Positions 34,877-42,761 of a stretch of DNA of 50,292 nucleotides are shown here, one piece after another. The DNA comes from Lachnospiraceae bacterium UBA2864 (GTDB taxonomy: Bacteria; Bacillota; Clostridia; Lachnospirales; Lachnospiraceae): assembly GCA_002350525.1 (NCBI GenBank), contig DEFA01000052.1, forward strand, positions 581 to 50,872. The letters are read 5' to 3'. Within the stretch, counting starts at the first letter, position 1; each line of letters opens with the position of its first letter. The position numbers were made by a program, and so were the translations under genes. The notes beneath the pieces were generated by a model that saw nothing but the letters and a program-made list of their open reading frames with translations, made no database searches and was not told where the DNA came from.

Positions 34877-36724
34877 ATGGGAAAGATTATAGGTATTGAC
34901 TTAGGAACTACTAACTCATGTGTAGCTGTTATGGAAGGTGGAAAACCTGTCGTTATCACTAATGCAGAGGGACAGAGAACTACACCTTCAATCGTTGCAT
35001 TCCTTAAATCCGGTGAAAGAGTTGTCGGTGATGCTGCTAAGCGTCAGGCTGTTACAAATGCAGAGAAGACAATATCATCTATAAAGAGACATATGGGTTC
35101 TGATTATAAGGTAGATATTGATGGCAAGAAATACTCACCTGAAGAGATTTCTGCTATGACACTTATGAAGCTTAAGACAGATGCTGAAACATATCTCGGT
35201 GAGAAGGTTACAGAGGCTGTTATCACAGTTCCTGCTTACTTCACAGATTCACAGAGACAGGCTACAAAGAATGCAGGTAAGATTGCAGGTCTTGATGTAA
35301 AGCGTATCATCAACGAGCCTACAGCAGCTGCACTTTCATATGGTCTTGATAATGAAAAAGAGCAGAAGATCATGGTATACGACCTTGGTGGTGGTACATT
35401 CGATGTATCTATCATTGAGATCGGTGAAGGAGTTATCGAGGTTCTCGCTACAGCAGGTAACAACAAGCTTGGTGGTGATGACTTCGATGATGCTGTAACA
35501 AAGTACATGCTTGAAGAGTTCCAGAAGAAGGAAGGTGTTGACCTTTCAACAGATAAGATGGCTATGCAGAGACTTAAGGAAGCTGCAGAGAAGGCTAAGA
35601 AGGAACTTTCATCACAGACAGTTACAAACATCAACCTTCCATTCATAACAGCTACAGCTGATGGTCCTAAGCATTTTGATATGGATCTTACAAGAGCCAA
35701 GTTCGATGAACTTACAGCTGATCTTGTTGAGAAGACACGTGGTCCTGTACAGCAGGCACTTGACGATGCAGGTCTTACACCTAATGAGATCGACAAGGTT
35801 CTCCTTGTTGGTGGTTCTACAAGAATCATCGCTGTTAAGGACGCAGTTAAGCATATAACAGGTAAGGAGCCATTCCAGGGTATCAATCCTGATGAGTGTG
35901 TTGCTATAGGAGCATGTATTCAGGGTGGTAAGCTTGCAGGTGATGCAGGTGCCGGCGATATCCTTCTCCTTGATGTTACACCACTTACACTTTCTATCGA
36001 GACAATGGGTGGTATAGCTACACACCTTATCGAGAGAAATACAACTATTCCTACACATAAGAGCCAGATCTTCTCGACAGCTCAGGATAATCAGGATGCT
36101 GTTGATATCAACATCGTTCAGGGTGAGCGTGAGTTCGCTAAGGATAACAAGTCACTCGGACGTTTCAGACTTGATGGTATCGCTCCTGCAAGAAGAGGTG
36201 TTCCACAGATCGAGGTTTCATTCGATATAGATGCTAACGGTATTGTTAACGTATCAGCTAAGGATCTTGGTACAGGACGTGAGCAGCACATCACTATCAC
36301 ATCCGGTACATCACTCAGTGATGAAGATATCGAGAGAGCAGTTAAGGAAGCTCAGGCTTACGAAGAAGCTGATAAGAAGCGTAAGGAAGGCGTTGAGGTT
36401 CGTAACGATGCTGATGCTATCGTATTCCAGACAGAAAAGGCTCTCAACGAGGTTGGAGATAAGCTTCCTGAAGCAGATAAGAAGAAAGTTGAGGATGAGC
36501 TTAAGTCACTTAAGACAATCATCGACGGAACAGATATCGATAACCTTTCAGAGTACGATGTAGAGAAGCTTAAGGCAGGTCGTGAGTCACTCATGACAAG
36601 TGCTCAGCAGCTCTTTGAAAAGCTTTATGAGCAGAACGGTCCTGGAGCAAATGCAGGTACAGGCGCAGGAACTCCTAACTTCAGCGATGATGATGTAGTT
36701 GATGGAGATTTCAAGGAAGTATAA
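34877..36724 (+). CDS. dnaK: Chaperone protein DnaK (Hsp70)
   Basis: A 615-residue Hsp70, full length. The ATPase domain begins IGIDLGTTNSCVAVMEGG and contains VYDLGGGTFDVSI and LVGGSTRI. The linker DILLLDVTPLTLSIET leads into the substrate-binding domain and lid; the tail is Gly/Ala-rich and ends in DDDVVDGDFKEV. A perfect AGGAGGA site precedes the ATG. Its codon use is more restricted than that of neighbouring genes (few rare codons, frequent ACA, CTT, GGT), as expected for high expression. Folding client proteins with DnaJ and GrpE is its known role. Confidence 0.98.
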   Translation: MGKIIGIDLGTTNSCVAVMEGGKPVVITNAEGQRTTPSIVAFLKSGERVVGDAAKRQAVTNAEKTISSIKRHMGSDYKVDIDGKKYSPEEISAMTLMKLKTDAETYLGEKVTEAVITVPAYFTDSQRQATKNAGKIAGLDVKRIINEPTAAALSYGLDNEKEQKIMVYDLGGGTFDVSIIEIGEGVIEVLATAGNNKLGGDDFDDAVTKYMLEEFQKKEGVDLSTDKMAMQRLKEAAEKAKKELSSQTVTNINLPFITATADGPKHFDMDLTRAKFDELTADLVEKTRGPVQQALDDAGLTPNEIDKVLLVGGSTRIIAVKDAVKHITGKEPFQGINPDECVAIGACIQGGKLAGDAGAGDILLLDVTPLTLSIETMGGIATHLIERNTTIPTHKSQIFSTAQDNQDAVDINIVQGEREFAKDNKSLGRFRLDGIAPARRGVPQIEVSFDIDANGIVNVSAKDLGTGREQHITITSGTSLSDEDIERAVKEAQAYEEADKKRKEGVEVRNDADAIVFQTEKALNEVGDKLPEADKKKVEDELKSLKTIIDGTDIDNLSEYDVEKLKAGRESLMTSAQQLFEKLYEQNGPGANAGTGAGTPNFSDDDVVDGDFKEV

Positions 36725-36744
36725 GAGTAGCGAGGGAAATATAA

Positions 36745-37905
36745 ATGGCTGACGAAAGAAGAGATTTATATGAGGTCCTTGGAGTAGCGAGAAATGCTTC
36801 CGAAAACGATTTAAAGAAGGCATACAGAGTTCTGGCTAAAAAATATCATCCGGATGCAAATCCGGGTGATAAGGAAGCTGAGGAGAAATTCAAAGAGTGT
36901 TCTGAAGCATATGCTATTCTCAGTGATCCTGAAAAAAGAAAGATGTATGATACAAGAGGATTCGCAGCCTTTGATCAGAATGCCGGAGACGGATTCGGTG
37001 GATTTGATTTTGCTGACATGGGCGATATCTTCGGAGATATCTTTGGTGATATGTTCGGAGGCGGAAGCAGACAGAGAGCTTCAAACGGTCCTGTAAAAGG
37101 AGCTGATATCCGTACTACAGTAAGATGTACATTTGAAGAAGCTGTATTCGGTACTCAGACAGAGATAGAGCTTCCGCTTAAGGATGAATGTCCTGTATGT
37201 AAGGGCTCCGGAGCTCAGCCGGGACATCCGGCAGAGACCTGCGGAAAGTGCGGAGGTAAAGGTCAGGTTACATTTACTCAGCAGTCACTCTTCGGTATGG
37301 CAAGAACCATTACAACATGTCCTGATTGTCAGGGCAGTGGTAAGATCATTAAGTACAAGTGTTCAAACTGTGCCGGATCCGGTTATGTAAAGAGTAAGAA
37401 GAAGATTCAGATAAAGGTTCCTGCAGGTATTGATAACGGTCAGAGCATCCGTCTTCGTGAGATGGGTGAGCCGGGTATCAACGGTGGAGAAAGAGGAGAC
37501 CTTCTTGTAACAATTCTTGTAGACAGACATGCTACATTTACAAGACAGGGTTACGATCTTTACTCAACAGAACCTATATCATTTACTCAGGCTGCACTAG
37601 GTGGTAAGGTTTCACTTCAGACAATTGATGGTCCTTACAGCTATGATATTGCACCGGGTACTCAGACCAATACTAAGGTTAAACTTAGAGGTAAGGGTGT
37701 TCCTACACTTCGTAACAAGTCTGTTCGTGGTGATCATTATGTAACACTCATCGTTCAGGTTCCTGAGAACCTTACAGAAGAGCAGAAGTCAATTCTCAAC
37801 CAGTATGAGAACGCTTCAGCTGCCGGTGTAAATGCAAGATCCTCGACAGATTCAGGTGGATTCTCGTTTGGAGATCATAAGAAGAAAAAAGGTTTTAGAA
37901 AGTAA
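36745..37905 (+). CDS. dnaJ: Chaperone protein DnaJ (Hsp40)
   Basis: A 386-residue type I Hsp40. The J-domain has the HPD motif (KKYHPDANPG) after LYEVLGVARNASENDLKKAYR. A Gly/Phe-rich linker (GGFDFADMGDIFGDIFGDMF) follows. The zinc domain has four CxxCxGxG repeats (CPVCKGSG, CGKCGGKG, CPDCQGSG, CSNCAGSG), and the C-terminal client-binding domains follow. It ends the heat-shock operon: a large inverted repeat lies 17 bases after the stop. Confidence 0.97.
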   Translation: MADERRDLYEVLGVARNASENDLKKAYRVLAKKYHPDANPGDKEAEEKFKECSEAYAILSDPEKRKMYDTRGFAAFDQNAGDGFGGFDFADMGDIFGDIFGDMFGGGSRQRASNGPVKGADIRTTVRCTFEEAVFGTQTEIELPLKDECPVCKGSGAQPGHPAETCGKCGGKGQVTFTQQSLFGMARTITTCPDCQGSGKIIKYKCSNCAGSGYVKSKKKIQIKVPAGIDNGQSIRLREMGEPGINGGERGDLLVTILVDRHATFTRQGYDLYSTEPISFTQAALGGKVSLQTIDGPYSYDIAPGTQTNTKVKLRGKGVPTLRNKSVRGDHYVTLIVQVPENLTEEQKSILNQYENASAAGVNARSSTDSGGFSFGDHKKKKGFRK

Positions 37906-37922
37906 TTTCAAAATTGTATTAT

Positions 37923-38060
37923 AAGCAAGGTATATGTCCTCCAAGACATCGTTCGCACTTCAGTTGCGGACGTAGCGGACACTAAGTTCGCAGCACACAG
38001 TGTGCACTGCTCACTAAGTGCCGACGTCCGCAAATGGTCTTGGAGGACATATCCTTGCTT
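37923..38060. repeat. 138-nt imperfect inverted repeat between dnaJ and prmA
   Basis: The outer arms are AAGCAAGG then (T)ATATGTCCTCCAAGAC at 37923-37947 and their complement at 38037-38060: 24 paired bases with a single bulged T. An inner arm TTGCGGACGT pairs with ACGTCCGCAA (ending near 38034), and the centre GCACAC-A-GTGTGC (about 37993-38005) is again palindromic. About 16 bases on the left (after 37947) remain unpaired. The element is more GC rich than its surroundings. It could terminate the dnaJ transcript (TTTT at its 3' edge) or be one copy of a dispersed palindromic repeat. The remaining gap to prmA (38061-38174) is A/T rich without a clear promoter. Confidence 0.85.
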
Positions 38061-38174
38061 TTCGGACATTTACTGAAATTTCTGATACTATAAATTTTTT
38101 ACGATATAAGATTGAGTATTTATATAGTTTTATATAGTAAACAAGATTTGGATTATTTAAACAGAGGATAGGAT

Positions 38175-39269
38175 ATGATCTGGAAGAAGCTTACAATTGA
38201 GACGAGTGTGGAGGCGGTTGACCTTATAAGTGAATTTCTCAATGATAACGGTGCGGAAGGTGTGCTTATCGAAGATAACGTACCGCTCACGGAAGAAGAA
38301 TTAAAGGAAATGTTTGTAGACGTTCCTCTTATGGCAGATGAGGATGACGGGAGTGCCAAGGTATCGTGCTTTCTCAAGTCCGACGAAGAGGTGGATAGGA
38401 TTAAAGCATTGGTTCTGGATGAAATGAATCGTCTTGAAGAATTTCTTCCGGTTGGCAGTAAAAATATTATGTTAACAGACACCACGGATGACACCACATG
38501 GAACGATAATTGGAAGCAGTATTATAAGCCTTTCAGATTATATGATAATCTTGTTATTGAACCTGTATGGTCGGAATATCCGGATAAGAAGGACACTGAT
38601 AAGGTCATTAAGATTGAATCTGTCATGGCCTTTGGTACCGGTACACATGAGACTACGAAATTATGTCTCGGCCAGCTGGAGAAGTATATCGGAAAATATA
38701 CAGACGAAAATACAGAAGGACCATCTGTCTTTGATATAGGATGCGGAAGCGGGATTTTGTCTATAGCTGCGGTTGTAATGGGAGCAGGCTATGTTCACGG
38801 ACTTGATATCGACCCACAGGCAGTTGAATCGAGTAAGATCAATGCCGAAGCAAACGGTCTATCGGAAGATAGGATCGACTTCAGTGCCGGAAATCTTTTG
38901 TCCAGGAACTTTATAGGTGAAAAGATGACAGATTCCGAGAAGGAAGCATATAAGAACGGAAGTCTCGGTTCGGGAATATCAACTCCGCTTACTCCTGCTG
39001 AGATGGTTGATCTTTCACTTGGAGGAGAGGACTCTATTCCAGCCAGAAAATATAATATTGTTGTTGCGAATATCCTTGCAGATGTTATAATTCCTCTGTC
39101 GGGAGTGGTCCGTGATTATCTTGAGCCTGACGGTATCTTCATAACTTCGGGTATTATAGATACAAGGGAGAAGGATGTAAGAACGGCTCTTATAGATAAC
39201 GGATTTGACATTCTCGATGTAGTCCATATGAATGAGTGGGTCAGCATAGTCTGTAAAGAAAAACAGTAA
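38175..39269 (+). CDS. prmA: Ribosomal protein L11 methyltransferase PrmA
   Basis: PrmA methylates ribosomal protein L11 using S-adenosylmethionine. The N-terminal L11-binding domain begins MIWKKLTIETSVEAVDLISEFL. The methyltransferase domain shows AFGTGTHETTKLCLGQLE, FDIGCGSGILSIAA and the NILADVI motif. At 364 residues it is some 50 longer than the usual 310. The extra length is mainly an insert between NLLSR and NIVVANILADV (about residues 245-300, with PLTPAEMVDLSLGGEDS), just before the catalytic motif. rsmE follows closely; prmA-rsmE after dnaJ is the normal Firmicutes order. Confidence 0.93.
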   Translation: MIWKKLTIETSVEAVDLISEFLNDNGAEGVLIEDNVPLTEEELKEMFVDVPLMADEDDGSAKVSCFLKSDEEVDRIKALVLDEMNRLEEFLPVGSKNIMLTDTTDDTTWNDNWKQYYKPFRLYDNLVIEPVWSEYPDKKDTDKVIKIESVMAFGTGTHETTKLCLGQLEKYIGKYTDENTEGPSVFDIGCGSGILSIAAVVMGAGYVHGLDIDPQAVESSKINAEANGLSEDRIDFSAGNLLSRNFIGEKMTDSEKEAYKNGSLGSGISTPLTPAEMVDLSLGGEDSIPARKYNIVVANILADVIIPLSGVVRDYLEPDGIFITSGIIDTREKDVRTALIDNGFDILDVVHMNEWVSIVCKEKQ

Positions 39270-39286
39270 CATTTAAGGTGATATCG

Positions 39287-40036
39287 ATGCATAGATTTTA
39301 CGTAGATAATCTGAGTGAACTTAATAAGTCGGTTATTATAGACGGAGAGGACGTTAATCATATTAAAAATGTACTGAGACTCTCAATCGGTGACAGCATT
39401 ACCGTGAGTGATGGTTCTTCGAGAGACTATGAATGCGTGATTGCTTCTATAAGTGATGTTGTTACGGCTGATATAGTGGATATCCATGACTGTAACGCAG
39501 AGCTTCCCGTAAAGCTGAGGCTCTTTCAGGGTGTACCAAAGGCTGATAAGTTTGAACTTATAATACAGAAATCCGTAGAACTCGGTGCTTCTGAGATCAT
39601 CCCCGTAATGATGGAGAGAACGGTTGTAAAGCTTGATGATAAGAAGCAGGATAAAAAACTTGAACGCTACAGAAAGATAGCTGAGGCCGCCGCAAAGCAG
39701 TCGAGAAGAGGTATTATCCCTGAGGTAGCATCTTTCATAAGCTTTAAGAATGCTGTAAAATCACTTCTTAACGGTGATGATAAGACTAAGAGACTTATCC
39801 TTGTTCCGTATGAAAGTGCGGAAGGAATGGACTATGCAAGAAAGATAATCTCATCAGCCGTAAATTATGATGAGATTGATATATTTATTGGACCTGAGGG
39901 AGGTTTCGCCGACTCGGAGATCGAGCTTGCAAAGGAATGTGGAGCGAGTATTATCAGTCTCGGTAACCGTATACTGCGTACAGAAACCGCAGGTCTTGCA
40001 ATTCTTTCAATACTCGGGTTTACTTTAGACAGATAA
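39287..40036 (+). CDS. rsmE: 16S rRNA (uracil-1498-N3)-methyltransferase RsmE
   Basis: A 249-residue SPOUT methyltransferase that methylates U1498 of 16S rRNA. Family marks are the N-terminal MHRFYVDN, VNHIKNVLRLSIGDSI, LFQGVPKADKFELIIQKSVE, the EAAAKQSRRG segment, and the SAM-binding knot IFIGPEGGFADSEIELA with LGNRILRTETAGLA. The ATG at 39287 has TAAGGTG six bases upstream; an in-frame GTG at 39278 is less likely. Co-transcribed with prmA. Confidence 0.95.
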   Translation: MHRFYVDNLSELNKSVIIDGEDVNHIKNVLRLSIGDSITVSDGSSRDYECVIASISDVVTADIVDIHDCNAELPVKLRLFQGVPKADKFELIIQKSVELGASEIIPVMMERTVVKLDDKKQDKKLERYRKIAEAAAKQSRRGIIPEVASFISFKNAVKSLLNGDDKTKRLILVPYESAEGMDYARKIISSAVNYDEIDIFIGPEGGFADSEIELAKECGASIISLGNRILRTETAGLAILSILGFTLDR

Positions 40037-40048
40037 ACATAAAATATA

Positions 40049-40081
40049 TATAAAGATAGATATAAAGATTCTTATAAAGAT
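40049..40081. repeat. Three direct repeats TATAAAGAT, 12-base period
   Basis: TATAAAGAT occurs at 40049, 40061 and 40073 with exact 12-base spacing in the gap between rsmE and the cysteine desulfurase gene. It may be a regulator site or slipped-strand repeat. Confidence 0.6.
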
Positions 40082-40103
40082 ACACATATATTAAGGATAC
40101 ATT

Positions 40104-41246
40104 ATGGAAGTTTATTTTGACAATTCGGCAACTACAAAGGTTTATCCTGAAGTAAGGGATATCATGCTTAAGGTTATGGATGAAGATTATGGTAATCCTT
40201 CATCTCTTCATCTTAAGGGCGTTCAGGCTGAGCATTATATAAAGGACAGTGCAGACATTATCTCCAAAGTTCTTAAATGCATGCCTGATGAGATCATATT
40301 TACTTCGGGCGGTACGGAATCCAATAACCTGGCTATTATAGGAACAGCCCTTGCCAAAAAGAGAAAGGGAAAGCATCTTATAACATCTTCTATAGAACAT
40401 GCATCAGTTCTCAGTGTAATGGCATTCCTTGAGAAGGAAGGTTTTGAAGTTACATACATTTCACCTGATTCTGAGGGAAGGGTAAGAGCAGAAGACTTTG
40501 CTGAGGCTGTAAGAGAAGATACGATACTTGTTAGCTGTATGCATATCAATAATGAGATCGGTGCAGTTCAGCCGATTGCCGAGATTGCCAAGGCTGTTAA
40601 AAAGAAGAATCCGGATGTATATGTACATACGGACTGTATACAGTCCTTCGGAAAGATTGAAGTAAATCCGAAAAAACTTGGAGTTGATATGCTCTCGGTA
40701 AGCGGACATAAACTTCACGGCCCTAAGGGTTCGGGATTTCTCTATGTTAAGAAGGGTACGCTTATAAGACCTATCATATACGGTGGTGGACAGCAGAAGA
40801 ATATGCGCTCAGGAACCGAGAATGTTCCTGCCATTGCCGGCCTTGGAACAGCTGTAAAGCTCACCATGGCCGATATGAATGAAAAGATGGAACGCGTCAT
40901 GTCTCTCAGAGATAAACTGATAGAAGGGCTTACAGCGCTTCCTGACGTATACAGTAACTCGGAAGCTGCTCCTCATATAGCAAGTATAAGCTTTACGGGA
41001 GTAAGGGCCGAGGTTATGCTTCATGCTCTTGAGGATAAGGGTATATATGTATCATCAGGTTCGGCATGTTCATCAAATAAGAGAAGAGAGAGTGCTGTTC
41101 TTACAGCCATAGGACTCGACAGAGACAGACTTGAATCAACGCTCAGATTCAGCTTTAATGAGACAAATACAGAAGAGGAAGTTGATTATGCCGTAAAGAC
41201 TATAGCAGAGCTTCTTCCGGTTCTCAGACATTATGTAAGAGGTTAA
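40104..41246 (+). CDS. Cysteine desulfurase (NifS/IscS family)
   Basis: A 380-residue PLP enzyme that takes sulfur from cysteine. The N-terminus EVYFDNSATTKVYPEV, FTSGGTESNNLAIIG, the PLP-lysine segment SVSGHKLHGPKGSG and the catalytic-cysteine loop SSGSACSSNKRRES are all visible. It ends immediately before thiI (stop TAA then ATG). By analogy with Bacillus NifZ-ThiI, this enzyme most likely feeds persulfide to ThiI for 4-thiouridine in tRNA, rather than being the general iron-sulfur desulfurase. AAGGA precedes the ATG. Confidence 0.93.
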   Translation: MEVYFDNSATTKVYPEVRDIMLKVMDEDYGNPSSLHLKGVQAEHYIKDSADIISKVLKCMPDEIIFTSGGTESNNLAIIGTALAKKRKGKHLITSSIEHASVLSVMAFLEKEGFEVTYISPDSEGRVRAEDFAEAVREDTILVSCMHINNEIGAVQPIAEIAKAVKKKNPDVYVHTDCIQSFGKIEVNPKKLGVDMLSVSGHKLHGPKGSGFLYVKKGTLIRPIIYGGGQQKNMRSGTENVPAIAGLGTAVKLTMADMNEKMERVMSLRDKLIEGLTALPDVYSNSEAAPHIASISFTGVRAEVMLHALEDKGIYVSSGSACSSNKRRESAVLTAIGLDRDRLESTLRFSFNETNTEEEVDYAVKTIAELLPVLRHYVRG

Positions 41247-42437
41247 ATGATGGATAGAATAAATATGTTTTTAGTTAAATATGCAGAGATAGGAACAAAG
41301 GGTAAGAACAGGTATGTGTTCGAAGAAATCCTCTGTAAGAGAATACGTAACAGGATCAAGTCTCTCGGAGAATTTGATGTAAGACGTGACTTCGGACGTA
41401 TATATGTTGAAGCGCTTTCCGACTATGATTATGATACATGTCTTGATTATCTTACTAAGATATTCGGTATTACGGGAATATGCCCTGTTACAGTCGGAGA
41501 AAAGACCGATTACTCCGAAGTAAGTAAGGCTGCACTGCGTCATTTCAAGGATTCCTATGATGATTTTGATTTCTCCTTCAAAGTTCACTGCAGAAGAACT
41601 GATAAGACATTTCCTATGAACTCTATGGAGATAGAGGCAGAAGTAGGTCATGATCTTCTTGAAGAATATGAATCGGAAGGCCTTCATGTAGACGTTCATG
41701 AGCCTGACGTTATGGTAGAAGTCGAGATAAGAGATAAGGTATATGTATATTCCAAGGTTCTTCCGGGTCCGGGCGGACTTCCGGTCGGAACAAACGGTAA
41801 GGCTGTATCACTTCTTTCAGGTGGTATAGACAGCCCTGTTGCAACTTATATGATTGCAAAACGCGGTGTTGAAATGCATGCCGTATATTATAATTCTCCG
41901 CCTTATACATCGGCAAGAGCCCTTGAAAAGGTTGAGAAGCTCGGAAGGATAGTATCTCAGTATGCAGGACCGATCGCTCTTCATATAGTTAACTTTACAG
42001 AACTTCAGCTGGCAATCTATGATAACTGCCCTCATGACGAGCTTACAATCATTATGAAGAGATATATGTTCAGAATGGCTCAGGACATCGCGAAGAAGGA
42101 AGGTGCACAGTGTCTGGTTACCGGTGAATCCATAGGACAGGTTTCTTCGCAGACTATGCAGTCGCTCGGAGTTATAGATGATGCTGTAACTATTCCTGTA
42201 TACAGACCGGTTATAGGAATGGATAAGCAGGAGATAGTGGATTATTCGGAAAGAATAGGTACATTCGAAACTTCGATCGAACCTTATGAAGACTGCTGCA
42301 CGATCTTTGTTGCGAAGCATCCGGTAACTAAACCTAAGCTTGAAGTTATCGAAAGACATGAGAAAAAACTCGAGGGAATCATAGAACCAATATATCAGAA
42401 GGCTCTTGAAACAGCGGAAATTCATGTTCTTAAATAA
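41247..42437 (+). CDS. thiI: tRNA 4-thiouridine synthetase ThiI
   Basis: A 396-residue ThiI. It adenylates U8 of tRNA and inserts sulfur. The N-terminal ferredoxin-like part and THUMP domain (about 60-165) are followed by the PP-loop ATPase signature LLSGGIDSPVATYMI and the GESIGQVSSQTMQS segment. The C-terminal rhodanese domain of the E. coli protein is absent, as in most Firmicutes, so persulfide transfer must come directly from the adjacent desulfurase. The start abuts the desulfurase stop; an ATG at 41250 is an alternative. Confidence 0.95.
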   Translation: MMDRINMFLVKYAEIGTKGKNRYVFEEILCKRIRNRIKSLGEFDVRRDFGRIYVEALSDYDYDTCLDYLTKIFGITGICPVTVGEKTDYSEVSKAALRHFKDSYDDFDFSFKVHCRRTDKTFPMNSMEIEAEVGHDLLEEYESEGLHVDVHEPDVMVEVEIRDKVYVYSKVLPGPGGLPVGTNGKAVSLLSGGIDSPVATYMIAKRGVEMHAVYYNSPPYTSARALEKVEKLGRIVSQYAGPIALHIVNFTELQLAIYDNCPHDELTIIMKRYMFRMAQDIAKKEGAQCLVTGESIGQVSSQTMQSLGVIDDAVTIPVYRPVIGMDKQEIVDYSERIGTFETSIEPYEDCCTIFVAKHPVTKPKLEVIERHEKKLEGIIEPIYQKALETAEIHVLK

Positions 42438-42508
42438 ATTTTTTTGATCGGAAATGCCTATATTTAGGGCTTTTCAAAACTTTCTCATAAAAATTGAAAA
42501 TTTTTGAA

Positions 42509-42541
42509 AAAAGTGCTTGCATTTTGCAGGCACTTTTGATA
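42509..42541 (+). terminator. Terminator after thiI
   Basis: AAAAGTGC (42509-42516) pairs with GCACTTTT (42530-42537), extended by TGCA/TGCA inside across one mismatch, with a TTT loop. The right arm ends in a T-run. It overlaps the -35 region of the tRNA promoter. Confidence 0.75.
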
Positions 42542-42548
42542 TTATAAT
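42517..42548 (+). promoter_or_regulatory. Probable promoter of tRNA-Glu
   Basis: TTGCAT (42517-42522), 17 bases, TATTAT (42540-42545). An overlapping TATAAT at 42543-42548 would have a 20-base spacer. The mature tRNA begins at 42553, only five to eight bases from the -10. Confidence 0.45.
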
Positions 42549-42552
42549 TGAC

Positions 42553-42624
42553 GGTCCGTTGGTCAAGAGGCTAAGACGCCGCCCTCTCACGGCGGAATCA
42601 GGGGTTCGATTCCCCTACGGACTA
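42553..42624 (+). tRNA. tRNA-Glu (anticodon CTC)
   Basis: A 72-base cloverleaf. The acceptor GGTCCGT pairs with ACGGACT (first pair G-U) with discriminator A. The D arm contains GGTCAAGAGGCTAAGAC. The anticodon stem CCGCC/GGCGG encloses the loop CTCTCAC, giving anticodon CTC at 42586-42588. The T arm is AGGGG TTCGATT CCCCT. CCA is not encoded. It decodes GAG. It stands alone between the thiI terminator and its own terminator. Confidence 0.97.
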
Positions 42625-42628
42625 CACA

Positions 42629-42661
42629 ATGCTCATGGGATATCCCGTGGGCATTTTTTTT
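42629..42661 (+). terminator. Terminator after tRNA-Glu
   Basis: ATGCTCATGGG pairs with CCCGTGGGCAT (42629-42654, two G-U pairs) and is followed by eight T residues. Confidence 0.92.
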
Positions 42662-42691
42662 GCGTTTTTTCGGAAATATACATTTGTATCA

Positions 42692-42712
42692 TTTATGATG
42701 CTTTTATGATGC
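42692..42712. repeat. Two direct repeats TTTATGATGC, 11-base period
   Basis: TTTATGATGC occurs at 42692-42701 and 42703-42712, one helical turn apart, 50 bases before the first lipoprotein gene. The first copy is also half of ATCAT-TT-ATGAT. It could be a regulator site. The gap shows only a weak possible promoter (TTTAAT at 42715). Confidence 0.5.
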
Positions 42713-42761
42713 AATTTAATGATATCTTAATAATGTCTTAATGGAATTGGAGGCAAGTGTT

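Noticed and set aside
42517..42741. A 74-codon frame covering the tRNA-Glu gene
   Set aside because: It reads through the tRNA and its terminator and has no ribosome site; it is a chance frame.
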